Source of the DNA: 9FT-COMBO-48-23 sp964400675
GTDB taxonomy: Bacteria; Chloroflexota; Dehalococcoidia; GIF9; UBA5629
Direction: 5' to 3'
Length of the DNA: 54,613 nucleotides
NCBI GenBank assembly: GCA_964400675.1
Contig: CAYNVO010000012.1
Span: forward strand, 1 to 54,613
The notes beneath the pieces are model-generated. The model made no database searches and was not told the DNA's origin. It saw nothing but the letters and a program-made list of their open reading frames with translations. Positions 42,224-51,091 of the stretch are shown piece by piece. Every line of letters begins with the position of its first letter. Position 1 is the first letter of the stretch. Both the position numbers and the translations under genes were made by a program.

Positions 42224-43498
42224 CTACTGCTCCCTCTTCTTGAGAACTTGAGTCACTGCCCAAGACTTCTGCTTCTCAGTCAAATATGTTTCTACGGAAT
42301 CTTTTTGTCTATGCTCATTAACCCAGTCTTCAAAAAGCTGTAACTTGATAGTTCCCCTGGTCTCATCGTCAAACGCCCGACTGTCATCTCTATCTAAAAC
42401 CTTGACCAGCCAATAACCACCCTTGGTTTTAACAGAATCATCAGCCGACGGTTGACTCAGAACATTTGGCTCAAGCTGCAAGGCAAGCGCCAAGGCAACC
42501 TCGCTCGTAATCTTCTCTTGTTGAGTCCAACCTAAATCCCCCCCTTGCTCCTTGCTCATCAGGTCTTGCGAGTATTCCTTGGCTAAAGCACCAAAATCTT
42601 CACCAGATTCTATCCTGGCTCTCATCTCCTCCGCCTCCTGTCGGCTCCCCAACAATATACCTCTAGCATGACTACCCTTTGTATCGTCCTTCTCAATCAC
42701 TTCCACAAGCCAATACCCTATTCCTTTGGTGACTGCCCCATCATAAGTCGGCTCGCTGAGCATTCCTGGCTCAAGGTCAAAAGCAATGTCTTTAAGTAAT
42801 GAGTCCCCCAAGTCTCCAAGGAACATATTGGTGAAATCTTTAGGTATCCAGCCTAGGTCACCACCCCTCTCCTTGGTTACCGCTTCCAGAGAATATTTCG
42901 TCGCCACAGAGATAAAATCTTCTCCGCCCCCCAGTTTATCCGCCATCATCTTGGCTGTCTCTTCACTTTCCACAAACAACGCTTGAACCTGCACCTGCTC
43001 ACACTCAGACGGCACTTTCGGGTCAAAATAGTTCTGAAGTAATTTACTTGCCAGCAGTGTAGAACTAATCGTATCCCTGTACACCCTCTCATCAGGAAGA
43101 CCTGATCTTTTGAGCTCGCTTTTTACCTCATCCGTGCTCACGGTAAAACCAAAATCTGGAGACACCGTCCTCATTATCTCACCATATTCAATTACTTCAA
43201 TAAGTTTATCCGCCATTGCCCACGTCTCAGAATCATCCTCCCCTTGGGTATAAAGTTCAAGCAGCTTTATATAATAATCCATATCAAAGACTGTGTCGCC
43301 TATTTTGACCACGGGCTGATGTAGTGGCTTATAATGTTCGATATAATACCCATATCCAATGAAACCCATTATCAAAACAAAAAATGTAACCCCAACAATG
43401 GTAATAATACGCTGAATCCGCTGCTGGCGCTGCCGCCGGGTTAACTGGCGCTTTGTAGGTAACCGTTTGACTTCCGTTTTCGCATTCTTCTTAGCCAA
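42224..43498 (-). CDS. Membrane-anchored peptidyl-prolyl isomerase with two parvulin domains
   Basis: This 424-residue SurA/PrsA-like foldase has a very basic cytoplasmic start and a membrane helix (about 30-52). A SurA-N-like helical region (about 60-165) is followed by two parvulin domains, about 168-275 and 276-385. Each parvulin domain contains a GGDLGW motif and a conserved GYWLV strand. It should act outside the membrane on secreted proteins. Its stop nearly abuts the hom start, so it heads the hom-thrC run; a link to threonine synthesis is not obvious. Confidence 0.88.
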   Translation of the reverse strand: MAKKNAKTEVKRLPTKRQLTRRQRQQRIQRIITIVGVTFFVLIMGFIGYGYYIEHYKPLHQPVVKIGDTVFDMDYYIKLLELYTQGEDDSETWAMADKLIEVIEYGEIMRTVSPDFGFTVSTDEVKSELKRSGLPDERVYRDTISSTLLASKLLQNYFDPKVPSECEQVQVQALFVESEETAKMMADKLGGGEDFISVATKYSLEAVTKERGGDLGWIPKDFTNMFLGDLGDSLLKDIAFDLEPGMLSEPTYDGAVTKGIGYWLVEVIEKDDTKGSHARGILLGSRQEAEEMRARIESGEDFGALAKEYSQDLMSKEQGGDLGWTQQEKITSEVALALALQLEPNVLSQPSADDSVKTKGGYWLVKVLDRDDSRAFDDETRGTIKLQLFEDWVNEHRQKDSVETYLTEKQKSWAVTQVLKKREQ

Positions 43499-43601
43499 AA
43501 TCTAAATCCTTTACTAGAATGTGTTTTAAATACAACCTGAGCGAGACTGTACATTGTCTCAATTAGCCACTTATGATAACATATTGCCTGAATCAAAGCC
43601 A

Positions 43602-43675
43602 CGGGGTGTAGCGCAGCCTGGTAGCGCACCTGAATGGGGTTCAGGTGGTCGCCGGTTCAAATCCGGCCACCCCGA
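43602..43675 (+). tRNA. tRNA-Pro (anticodon GGG)
   Basis: The full cloverleaf can be drawn: acceptor CGGGGTG/CACCCCG, D-stem GCGC/GCGC, anticodon stem CCTGA/TCAGG with loop ATGGGGT (anticodon GGG), and T-stem GCCGG/CCGGC with loop TTCAAAT. The discriminator base is A, and CCA is not encoded. The downstream interval 43676-43820 shows nothing else. Confidence 0.96.
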
Positions 43676-43820
43676 TATCCAATCATCCAGCATTAATACT
43701 GGAGCACCGAACAGCTTAAAAGCCCCGAACAACGCTTGCAAGCAGCGCCATCGCTTCAAAAGATACACCGCAGGTTTTAGAATGACCACCCGAATGAAAT
43801 AGGAGGGCTAATTCACTTCA

Positions 43821-44321
43821 CTACCGCAATTTGAATGTCGACATCATTGCATCGAAAGGATAGTCAGCATACCCGTCCTTATCTCCCGCTGTGTCTAGCT
43901 TATAGACATTTGCCCCCATCTGCTTGAAGTAAGCCTCCCCACGGAAGGTCTCAGAGTAGGACGTCACATACTCATAGGAAAGGTACCAGTCCCAAAAGCC
44001 CTCCATTGGTTTGTCTTCGAGTTTAGTCACTTCACCCCAGGCTGTTCCTATAGAAATAAGCCAGTAATTGGCAGCTTCTCTAGCTGTCATGCCTTCTACA
44101 ACATCTATCATGACTGAAGCTCTGCGAATCGGAGAACTTATGAGGCATTTTGTCCCATCTTCAAACACCTCGACCTTCCAGTTGTATGGATAACTGATAG
44201 TATACCCAAACTCGTCATTTTCATATTTGACGAAACCGGTCTTGCCGCAAGCGACCAAAAGACTAAGCAGCAAGCCAACAAGTCCCAGAAGTAGAAAACA
44301 ATATTTTTTATTGTTCCTCAC
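43821..44321 (-). CDS. PsbP-like lipoprotein, isolated paralogue
   Basis: This lipoprotein of 166 residues has lipobox LLVAC (Cys25) and a C-terminal domain beginning YENDEFGYTISYPYNW. That segment resembles the PsbP-like fold and is shared with the three lipoproteins near 52-54 kb. I chose the GTG at 44321 because AAGGAGG precedes it and the signal peptide starts there; the longer frame to 44420 adds 33 unlikely residues. It is anchored outside the membrane; function unknown. The upstream interval 44322-44701 has no gene but contains a palindrome at 44484. Confidence 0.72.
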   Translation of the reverse strand: MRNNKKYCFLLLGLVGLLLSLLVACGKTGFVKYENDEFGYTISYPYNWKVEVFEDGTKCLISSPIRRASVMIDVVEGMTAREAANYWLISIGTAWGEVTKLEDKPMEGFWDWYLSYEYVTSYSETFRGEAYFKQMGANVYKLDTAGDKDGYADYPFDAMMSTFKLR

Positions 44322-44483
44322 TCGAACCTCCTTATGATTAGTATTTAAACAATCTTTCTGATTATACTGTGAAAAAAACAAGGTGTCACCTCCATGTCTG
44401 GAGAAAGAAGTCCTTTGCATATCAACCGCTCTACATGAGAAGAGGGGATTAAAATACCTCTGACACTATCAATCGCCCCAGAG

Positions 44484-44498
44484 TGATAAATTTTATCA
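44484..44498. promoter_or_regulatory. Palindrome in the 44.3-44.7 kb intergenic region
   Basis: TGATAAA-T-TTTATCA is a perfect 7-bp inverted repeat about one base apart, of the size of a dimeric repressor site. It lies between the divergent lipoprotein and acyl-CoA ligase genes. Nothing else stands out in this interval. Confidence 0.4.
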
Positions 44499-44689
44499 GT
44501 TATACCACATTGATGGCAATTAATGAGTTAGCGGTGGCAGGATTTCAAAAAGACCCACCACTCTATTGCACCATACTATGCGGTGCTGGAGATAAAGTGC
44601 CTTGCGGAAGCTGATATCTGGAGATGAAGATTTGAAAGCCAAAAATCAATCAGGGTAGGTTTGTCATCAATTAAATAACCCAACTAAAG

Positions 44690-44730
44690 GCATCTGCTGT
44701 ATTGGCAAAACACAGATGCTATGCTATACT
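44690..44730 (+). promoter_or_regulatory. Promoter of acyl-CoA ligase copy 1 with flanking inverted repeat
   Basis: TTGGCA (44702-44707), exactly 17 bp, TATACT (44725-44730), 32 bp before the ATG. GCATCTG (44690-44696) and CAGATGC (44713-44719) flank the -35 box as a possible operator. The core TTGGCAAAACACA and GCTATGCTATACTT recur upstream of the second ligase. Confidence 0.75.
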
Positions 44731-44761
44731 TTTGGTTCAGCAAAGGAGGATTTGTAACACA

Positions 44762-46477
44762 ATGGCAGCCGATAAAAACAAAGCTATATATGAATCGAGG
44801 CCCTGGCTAAAACACTATCTCAAAGAGGTGCCAAAGGACATCAATGTCCCGGAAAAGTCCGCGGTCGAAACCTTCGATGAAGCCACGGATAAATGGAAGG
44901 ACAAGACTGCCCTGGTATTCTACGGCAGAAAGATAAGCTACCGCGAGCTAAGAGACCACGTCGATAGATTTGCCACAGCCCTGCATGACTTAGGCGTCAA
45001 AAAAGGCGACAGGGTCGCTTTACTACTCCTGAACTCGCCTCAATTCATCATAGCCTTTTTCGGAGCCCTGAAAGCCGGTGCCACTCTGACCGCAATCAGC
45101 CCTGTCTATGTCAGTCCTGAAATCAAGCATCAAATTAAAGACAGCGGAGCCAGAATCATTATCTGTCAGGACATCCTTTACGAGAATGTTGAGAGAGCAG
45201 AAGTAAAGCTAGATAAAGTAATTTTGACCAGCATTGCGGAATACCTGCCAGGAATGAAAAGGTTTCTGGGCAGCAGTGTGCTCCGCGCCGTGTACCAGAA
45301 GATGGCAGCACCTCCTACAGAAATATACCAAAGAGAAGGGATCTACCACTTCCAGGATTTGATTAAGAGCTACTCACCGAATCCACCCAAAATAAAGTTC
45401 AGCATCAAAGATGACCTGGTAACTCTCCCTTACACCGGAGGCACAACGGGGCTGCCCAAAGGTGCCATGATAACCCACTACAATATTACTGCAGCCCAAC
45501 GCCTGGGCGCAGAATTCTGGGGAGATGTTACCCAGGAAGGCAAGGAGACCGTATTAGCCTATTTGCCCTTCTATCATATCTACGGTCAGGCGGTGATTAT
45601 GCTGGGAGGTCTGGCTCAGGGATATACCCTGGTGATATTTACTACACCTGACCTCGATGATATACTAAACGCCATCGAAAGCAACAAGGCGACTATGTTC
45701 TTCAGTGTTCCGTCTTTGTATGAATACCTTAGAGATTATCACCGCACCGACAGGGTAAATTGGAAGCGTATGAAAGCTCTAGTCTCCGGCGCCGATGCCC
45801 TTCTCGAGGATACCGCAATTGGTTGGGAGAAACGGACAGGCACTAAAATCCACGAGGGATGGGGGATGACTGAGACAAGCTCTGTGGGCATGATAAACCC
45901 ATACGATAAGGTAAAAATCGGCTCTTTCGGCGTACCGATACCTAACACAGTAGCCGGAATACTCGACCCTGAAAGCACCAAGTTTCTTCCCGTTGGCGAG
46001 ATAGGCGAACTTGCAGTAAAAGGACCGCAAATAGCCAAAGGATACTGGAATAATCCGGAAGAGACGAAAAAAATGTTCGTGAGCATCGATGGTGAAACCT
46101 GGCTTCGAACCGGCGACCTGGCCAGAATGGCTGAAGACGGCTATTTCTTTTTCTATGATAGAAAACGTGACATGATTAAATACAAGGGGTTAGCTGTATT
46201 TGCTCGTGAAGTAGAGGAGGTGCTGGCCGCCCATCCGAAAGTTAAAGAGGCAGGTGTAATAGGAGTACCCGACCCAGAAGTCGGAGAAAAAGTCAAAGCA
46301 ATAGTTGTACTCGAGTCAGATGCCAGAGGTAAAGTCTCAGAAGAGGAGATCATGAAATACTGCGCTGAAAACCTGGCTCACTACAAATGTCCCAGAATCG
46401 TAGAGTTCAGAGGCGAGGTGCCTAAGACGGACGTCGGCAAAGTATCTCGCCGGGAACTGAGGGAGGATGAACTGTAA
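44762..46477 (+). CDS. Acyl-CoA ligase (AMP-forming), tandem copy 1
   Basis: This 571-residue ANL-superfamily enzyme activates a carboxylic acid to its CoA thioester via an acyl-adenylate. Motifs: P-loop YTGGTTGLPKGA, YHIYGQ, GWGMTETSS, LRTGDLARMAEDGYFFFYDR hinge region, and the catalytic lysine in PKTDVGKVSRREL. It resembles long-chain fatty-acid or aromatic-acid ligases; the acid is unknown. The start at 44762 follows AAAGGAGG; the longer frame reads through the promoter. A near-identical architecture follows in tandem, then Liv transporter ATPases. Confidence 0.9.
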   Translation: MAADKNKAIYESRPWLKHYLKEVPKDINVPEKSAVETFDEATDKWKDKTALVFYGRKISYRELRDHVDRFATALHDLGVKKGDRVALLLLNSPQFIIAFFGALKAGATLTAISPVYVSPEIKHQIKDSGARIIICQDILYENVERAEVKLDKVILTSIAEYLPGMKRFLGSSVLRAVYQKMAAPPTEIYQREGIYHFQDLIKSYSPNPPKIKFSIKDDLVTLPYTGGTTGLPKGAMITHYNITAAQRLGAEFWGDVTQEGKETVLAYLPFYHIYGQAVIMLGGLAQGYTLVIFTTPDLDDILNAIESNKATMFFSVPSLYEYLRDYHRTDRVNWKRMKALVSGADALLEDTAIGWEKRTGTKIHEGWGMTETSSVGMINPYDKVKIGSFGVPIPNTVAGILDPESTKFLPVGEIGELAVKGPQIAKGYWNNPEETKKMFVSIDGETWLRTGDLARMAEDGYFFFYDRKRDMIKYKGLAVFAREVEEVLAAHPKVKEAGVIGVPDPEVGEKVKAIVVLESDARGKVSEEEIMKYCAENLAHYKCPRIVEFRGEVPKTDVGKVSRRELREDEL

Positions 46478-46681
46478 ACAAGCGCCACTTTTTCAAAGTT
46501 GAAGGCTTTACCAAGCACCTCAAGTCCAGAATCAGACCAAAATAAGGAGCAGGCAATCTTCTCAAGTAGATGATTTTGTGGTATTATTCAAGTATCAGGA
46601 TTAAATCAGGGAAAGTTCAACAATCAATAGTGTCTAGATTTTTCTCTCAATTGAATAATACGACTAAACACCTGTGCCACA

Positions 46682-46710
46682 TTGGCAAAACACAAGGGCT
46701 ATGCTATACT
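46682..46710 (+). promoter_or_regulatory. Promoter of acyl-CoA ligase copy 2
   Basis: TTGGCA (46682-46687), 17 bp, TATACT (46705-46710), matching the copy-1 promoter in sequence, spacing and distance to the start codon. The duplication therefore included the promoter. The inverted repeat around the -35 is degenerate here. The interval 46478-46681 shows nothing else clear. Confidence 0.75.
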
Positions 46711-46739
46711 TCGATTCAAATCAAGGAGGAGGTGACATA

Positions 46740-48449
46740 ATGGCAGTCGATACAAACAAGGCAATATATGAATCTAGGCCATGGCTAAAGTTTTATCTCC
46801 CGGAAGTGCCGGCGGACATTAAAATTGAGGATAAGTCCGCAGCTGAGACCTTTGACGAAGCCACAGACAAATGGAAGGATAGGGCTGCCTTAATATTCTA
46901 CGGCAGGAAGATAAGCTACCGCGAGCTAAGAGACCACGTCGATAGGTTTGCCGCAGCCTTGCATGACTTGGGAGTCAAAAAAGGTGACCGGGTCGCTTTA
47001 CTACTCCTGAACTCACCGCAGTTCGTCATAGCCTATTTCGGAGCCTTAAAAGCCGGAGCTGTCTTAACCGCAATCAGCCCTTTCTATGTCAGCCCTGAGA
47101 TCAAACACCAAATTGAAGACAGCGGAGCCACAACGATTATCTGCCAGGATACTCTTTACGAGAATGTTGAACGGGCAGAACTCAAGCTAGACAGGGTCAT
47201 TCTAGCCAACATCACCGATTACCTGCCGTGGCTTAAAAGGTTCATGGGCAGCAGCGTGCTCCGGGCTGTGTACCAGAAGATGTCGGCAGCACCTACGGAG
47301 CTATACGAGAGAGCGGGGTTCTATCAGTTCAAGGACTTGATTAAGAAATACCCACCAAACCCACCGAAAATCGAGTTCAACATTTATGAGGACCTGGTAA
47401 CTCTTCCCTACACCGGAGGCACAACCGGGCTGCCTAAAGGCGTTATGATAACTCATCGAAATATTACCGCGTCCCAATCCATTGCCGCAAATTTCTGGGG
47501 AGATGTTACCCAGGAAGGCAAGGAGACCATATTAGCCTATTTGCCCTTTTATCATATCTATGGCCAGGCGGTGCTGGTATTGGGTGGCTTGGCTCAGGGA
47601 TGGACACTGGTGATATTCACAACCATTGACCTTGACGACTTACTGAACGGCATGGAAACTCACCAGGCAACTATTTTCTACAGCGTGGCGGCTCTATATG
47701 AATACCTTCGAGATTATCACCGCACCGACAGGGTCAATTGGAAACGCGTCAAAGTTCTCGTCTCCGGCGCTGACATCCTACTTGAGGATACCGCTAAAGG
47801 CTGGGAGAAACGGACAGGAACTAAAATCCACGAAGGCTATGGGATGACTGAAACAACCTCTGTGGGAATAGTCAACCCGTACGGAAAAACCAAAGTCGGC
47901 TCTTTTGGCGTACCTCTACCTAACACCGTAGCTGCAATAGTCGACCCTGATAGCACCAAATTCTTTCCCATTGGCGAGATAGGTGAACTTCTAATCAAAG
48001 GCCCACAAGTAGCCAAGGGATACTGGAAAAACCCGGAGGCGACCAAGGAAACATTTGCCGATATAGACGGCGAAATCTGGCTTCGAACCGGCGACTTATG
48101 CAGAATGGATGAGGATGGCTATTTCTTTTTCTACGACAGAAAACGTGATATGATTAAGCACAAGGGCAAAGTTGTGTTTGCCAGGGATGTGGAAGAAGTC
48201 CTGGCTGCTCATCCTCAAATCAAGGAGACTGGTGTAATTGGAGTTCCCGACCCTGAGGTTGGAGAAAAAGTCAAAGCAGTAGTTGTCCTCGAGTCAGAGG
48301 CAAGAGGAAAGCTATCGGAACTGGAAATCATGAAATATTGCGCTGAAAGGCTGCCTGACTACAAATGCCCCACAATAGTCGAGTTCAGAGGCGAGGTGCC
48401 CAAGACAGATGTCGGCAAAGTATCTCGCCGTGAGCTGAGAGAGGAGTAG
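46740..48449 (+). CDS. Acyl-CoA ligase (AMP-forming), tandem copy 2
   Basis: This 569-residue paralogue of copy 1 has all core motifs (YTGGTTGLPKGV, YHIYGQ, GYGMTETTS, KTDVGKVSRREL). Differences gather in the acyl-pocket region (about residues 180-330), so the acid accepted may differ. The start ATG at 46740 is set by AAGGAGGAGG. livG begins seven bases after its stop, so this ligase is in one operon with the transporter ATPases. This supports activation of an imported acid. Confidence 0.9.
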   Translation: MAVDTNKAIYESRPWLKFYLPEVPADIKIEDKSAAETFDEATDKWKDRAALIFYGRKISYRELRDHVDRFAAALHDLGVKKGDRVALLLLNSPQFVIAYFGALKAGAVLTAISPFYVSPEIKHQIEDSGATTIICQDTLYENVERAELKLDRVILANITDYLPWLKRFMGSSVLRAVYQKMSAAPTELYERAGFYQFKDLIKKYPPNPPKIEFNIYEDLVTLPYTGGTTGLPKGVMITHRNITASQSIAANFWGDVTQEGKETILAYLPFYHIYGQAVLVLGGLAQGWTLVIFTTIDLDDLLNGMETHQATIFYSVAALYEYLRDYHRTDRVNWKRVKVLVSGADILLEDTAKGWEKRTGTKIHEGYGMTETTSVGIVNPYGKTKVGSFGVPLPNTVAAIVDPDSTKFFPIGEIGELLIKGPQVAKGYWKNPEATKETFADIDGEIWLRTGDLCRMDEDGYFFFYDRKRDMIKHKGKVVFARDVEEVLAAHPQIKETGVIGVPDPEVGEKVKAVVVLESEARGKLSELEIMKYCAERLPDYKCPTIVEFRGEVPKTDVGKVSRRELREE

Positions 48450-48456
48450 ATATAAA

Positions 48457-49230
48457 ATGGCGTTTTTGGAAGTCGAGAATTTAACCAAAACCTTCGGCGG
48501 GCTGTCTGCTGTTAATAATGTGAGCTTCAAGATAGAAAGGGATGAAATCGTCGGCCTGATTGGTCCCAACGGTTCCGGGAAGACCACGCTCATACGGTGC
48601 ATGCTCGGCATATTGAAGCCGACCTCCGGAAAAGTCATATTTAATGGCAAGGACATAACTAAAAGCCGCTCCTGGGAGATTGTCCAGAGAGGTATGGTGG
48701 GAACTTTCCAGGTAGTAAAGCCCTTCCGCAATTTGCCTATTGTCGCCAATGTTATGGTAGGTTGTCTCTGTCCACGCATAACCAAGCATGGCGAATGGGT
48801 CAAAAGAGTCGAGGTAAAGGCGCGAGATGCCCTGGAGTTCGTCGGTATTGCTGACCTGGCTCTAGAACCAGCCTCCATCCTGCCGCACGGCGATTTAAAG
48901 CGGCTAGAGGTCGCCAGGGCAATTGCCACTGAACCGGAGATGCTCATCCTGGATGAGCCTTTCGGTGGACTAAATCCTGCAGAAACAGAACTTGTAGCGA
49001 AATCGATGAAACGATTGCACAAGGGCGGAAGATTTGGCAGACTCCATAGCGAGGGGCCGGCCATGCTTATCATAGAGCACAAGCTTAGCGAACTGATGAA
49101 GATAGTGGACCGGGTGATTGTGCTTAGCTTTGGCGAAATCATTGCCCAGGGTACACCTGAAGAAATATCTCAGAATAAATATGTTGTGGAAGCTTACACA
49201 GGTAAGGAGGTGCTCGTTGCTCGAAGCTAA
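48457..49230 (+). CDS. livG: LivG-type ABC transporter ATPase
   Basis: This 257-residue ATPase of the branched-chain amino acid (HAAT) transporter family has Walker A GPNGSGKTTL (about residue 36). The family-typical degenerate signature reads LPHGDLKRLEVARAIA, with Walker B MLILDEPFGGLNP. A glycine/arginine-rich insertion (KGGRFGRLHSEGP, about 188-200) precedes the H-loop IEHKL; it is unusual for LivG. Members import amino acids, urea or aromatic acids. It overlaps livF by 14 bases. Confidence 0.9.
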   Translation: MAFLEVENLTKTFGGLSAVNNVSFKIERDEIVGLIGPNGSGKTTLIRCMLGILKPTSGKVIFNGKDITKSRSWEIVQRGMVGTFQVVKPFRNLPIVANVMVGCLCPRITKHGEWVKRVEVKARDALEFVGIADLALEPASILPHGDLKRLEVARAIATEPEMLILDEPFGGLNPAETELVAKSMKRLHKGGRFGRLHSEGPAMLIIEHKLSELMKIVDRVIVLSFGEIIAQGTPEEISQNKYVVEAYTGKEVLVARS

Positions 49231-49966
49231 AAACATAACCGTCTGCTATGACACAGCTATGGTGCTGGATGATGCTTGCATTAAGGTTGAGAAAGGCGAA
49301 TTGGTGGGACTTGTCGGCCCCAACGGCGCCGGAAAGACCACCTTGCTCAGGGCTATGTCAGGATTAATAAAATGGGAGAAAGAGGTCTTAAAGGGAACAA
49401 GAAAGGCGGATATAACCTTTAATGGAACTATAGAATTCGAGGGGGAGAGGATTGAAAAACTTTCTGCATCCGAGATAGCTAAGAGAGGCCTGCTCCTTTG
49501 CCCGGAGAGAGGCCGTCCATTTGTTGAAATGACTGTCAAAGATAACCTGCTGGCCGGTGCCTATCTTGTTAAAGATAAGAAGGAAATCAGTAACAGCCTG
49601 GACAAGGTCTTTGAGCTGTTTCCCAGATTGAAAGAGCGGGAAAATCAAATATCAGGGACATTATCCGGCGGTGAGCGGCAAATGCTGGCTATCGGCAGGT
49701 CGTTGATGCGTCACCCTAAGTTTATGCTGGTTGATGAACCATCAAGCGGGCTGGCGCCAAAACTAAAGCAGGACTTGTTCACGCGTGTAGAAGAGATTTA
49801 CCGCGAGTTGGGAGTTACTATACTACTGGCTGAACAAGATATCAGTTTCGCCTTTGACCTGTCATCAAGAAATTACGTTATGTCCAGAGGGCATATAATC
49901 GCCCAGGGAACCGCTGAAGATCTGCTCAAAGACGAAACTATTAGAAAAACATATCTCGGACTATAG
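49217..49966 (+). CDS. livF: LivF-type ABC transporter ATPase
   Basis: This 249-residue partner ATPase has Walker A GPNGAGKTTLLRAMSG, signature LSGGERQMLAIGRSLM, Walker B FMLVDEPSSGLAP and LLAEQDI as the H-loop region, where Gln replaces the usual His as in many LivF. I use the TTG at 49217, five bases after AAGGAGG, in place of an ATG at 49118 that lies inside livG. A 20-residue insertion (KWEKEVLKGTRKADITF, about 52-70) is present. A bidirectional terminator follows. Confidence 0.9.
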   Translation: MLEAKNITVCYDTAMVLDDACIKVEKGELVGLVGPNGAGKTTLLRAMSGLIKWEKEVLKGTRKADITFNGTIEFEGERIEKLSASEIAKRGLLLCPERGRPFVEMTVKDNLLAGAYLVKDKKEISNSLDKVFELFPRLKERENQISGTLSGGERQMLAIGRSLMRHPKFMLVDEPSSGLAPKLKQDLFTRVEEIYRELGVTILLAEQDISFAFDLSSRNYVMSRGHIIAQGTAEDLLKDETIRKTYLGL

Positions 49967-49984
49967 GCTTTTGCCTCTAAACTA

Positions 49985-50022
49985 AAAATAGCCCCCAGCA
50001 TAGAAACTGGGGGCTATTTTTT
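49985..50022. terminator. Bidirectional terminator between livF and livM
   Basis: AAAATAGCCCCCAG (49985-49998) and CTGGGGGCTATTTT (50007-50020) form a perfect 14-bp stem around an 8-nt loop, with T-rich flanks on both strands. It serves the two convergent Liv transcripts. Confidence 0.95.
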
Positions 50023-50041
50023 CACTTAGCCTAGCCTAATA

Positions 50042-51091
50042 TCAGTACAAAGAAGCGCTGCAGGCTCTGCAGGTGCGACGCCACCACCCATTGGTCAACT
50101 TGCAACGAGGACACTCTCTCTCCATCTTGTCCCGTATCCAGACGGCAATTCCTTCAGGCATAAAGAGAAGAATAAGTATCACTATGCCAGCAAATATCAA
50201 CATTCGATACTCCGATATAGCACGAAGTGACTCCATCATAGGATAAAGGATGTAAACCCCAACCACCGCCCCGTAAATGCTGACAATGCCGCCAAACACC
50301 GTCCATATTATCGCCTGGAACGACAACGTGATATCCAATGTAGATGGACCGGCAATCCTCATTAAATGCGCATATAGGGCACCAGCAATTCCAGCAAAGA
50401 AGCCGCCCACTATAAAGGCGAACAGTTTATATCGTATAGTATTGATGCCACTGGCACGAGCCGCAATCTCATCCTCGCGTATGGCGTGCAGAATAAGCCC
50501 TGTCCTGACAAGCCCGCTTCTGGTATCGGTAAGCTTCCACATTATGAAAACCGAAACCAGCATGACTAGCACCGATATATAGTAGTCAGTTGTTCTGGAA
50601 TCAGAGATACGGTCGATTTGGGAAATTCCTAACTCACCGCCGGTAAACTGGGTATTCGCAAAAATCACTCCCGTCAGGATAAGGGGGAAAGCAAGGGTTA
50701 CCAGAGCCAGATAGGGTCCTCTCAGCCTCAACGCCGGCAAGCACATGACTACACCGGCTACTGTTGCCGCTAATGCGCCAATGGGTATCGTTGCCCATAT
50801 CGGCCAGTCCGGGCCCAGCGGAGCTCCCCTGTTCAGAAAGGCTGTCGTGTAAGCTGCCACCCCGAAGAAGAGAGCATGCCCGAAGTTCATCTGTCCGGTA
50901 TAGCCGGATATAAAATCCCAGCTTACAGCGAAGATGACGAACATATTGGTAAGAATCAGCATGCGCAGTATATAAGGCTGTTGTATAAATACAGGAATGA
51001 AAAACAGGAGTATGACAAATATTAAGGCTATAAACCTTCCTGGAATAGCCATTACGTCGCCTTGGAAATCTTTAAACAATCTACTCAGCAT
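50042..51091 (-). CDS. livM: LivM-type ABC transporter permease with C-terminal zinc ribbon
   Basis: This 349-residue permease of the HAAT family has about ten helices, the hallmark SGYTGQMNFGHALFFGVAAY (about residues 68-87) and VFGGIVSIYGAVVG near the end. The last 30 residues are unusual: two Cys-x2-Cys pairs (CPRC and CRAC, ten residues apart) form a likely zinc ribbon facing the cytoplasm. With LivH it forms the channel powered by LivF/LivG across the terminator. It starts directly after the livH stop codon. Confidence 0.93.
   Translation of the reverse strand: MLSRLFKDFQGDVMAIPGRFIALIFVILLFFIPVFIQQPYILRMLILTNMFVIFAVSWDFISGYTGQMNFGHALFFGVAAYTTAFLNRGAPLGPDWPIWATIPIGALAATVAGVVMCLPALRLRGPYLALVTLAFPLILTGVIFANTQFTGGELGISQIDRISDSRTTDYYISVLVMLVSVFIMWKLTDTRSGLVRTGLILHAIREDEIAARASGINTIRYKLFAFIVGGFFAGIAGALYAHLMRIAGPSTLDITLSFQAIIWTVFGGIVSIYGAVVGVYILYPMMESLRAISEYRMLIFAGIVILILLFMPEGIAVWIRDKMERECPRCKLTNGWWRRTCRACSASLY

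Noticed and set aside
44702..44761. Earlier start for acyl-CoA ligase copy 1
   Set aside because: The extra codons overlap the conserved promoter; the ATG at 44762 follows AAAGGAGG and aligns with copy 2.
49118..49216. Earlier ATG start for livF
   Set aside because: It lies inside livG, adds 33 residues unrelated to the family, and lacks the AAGGAGG that precedes TTG 49217.
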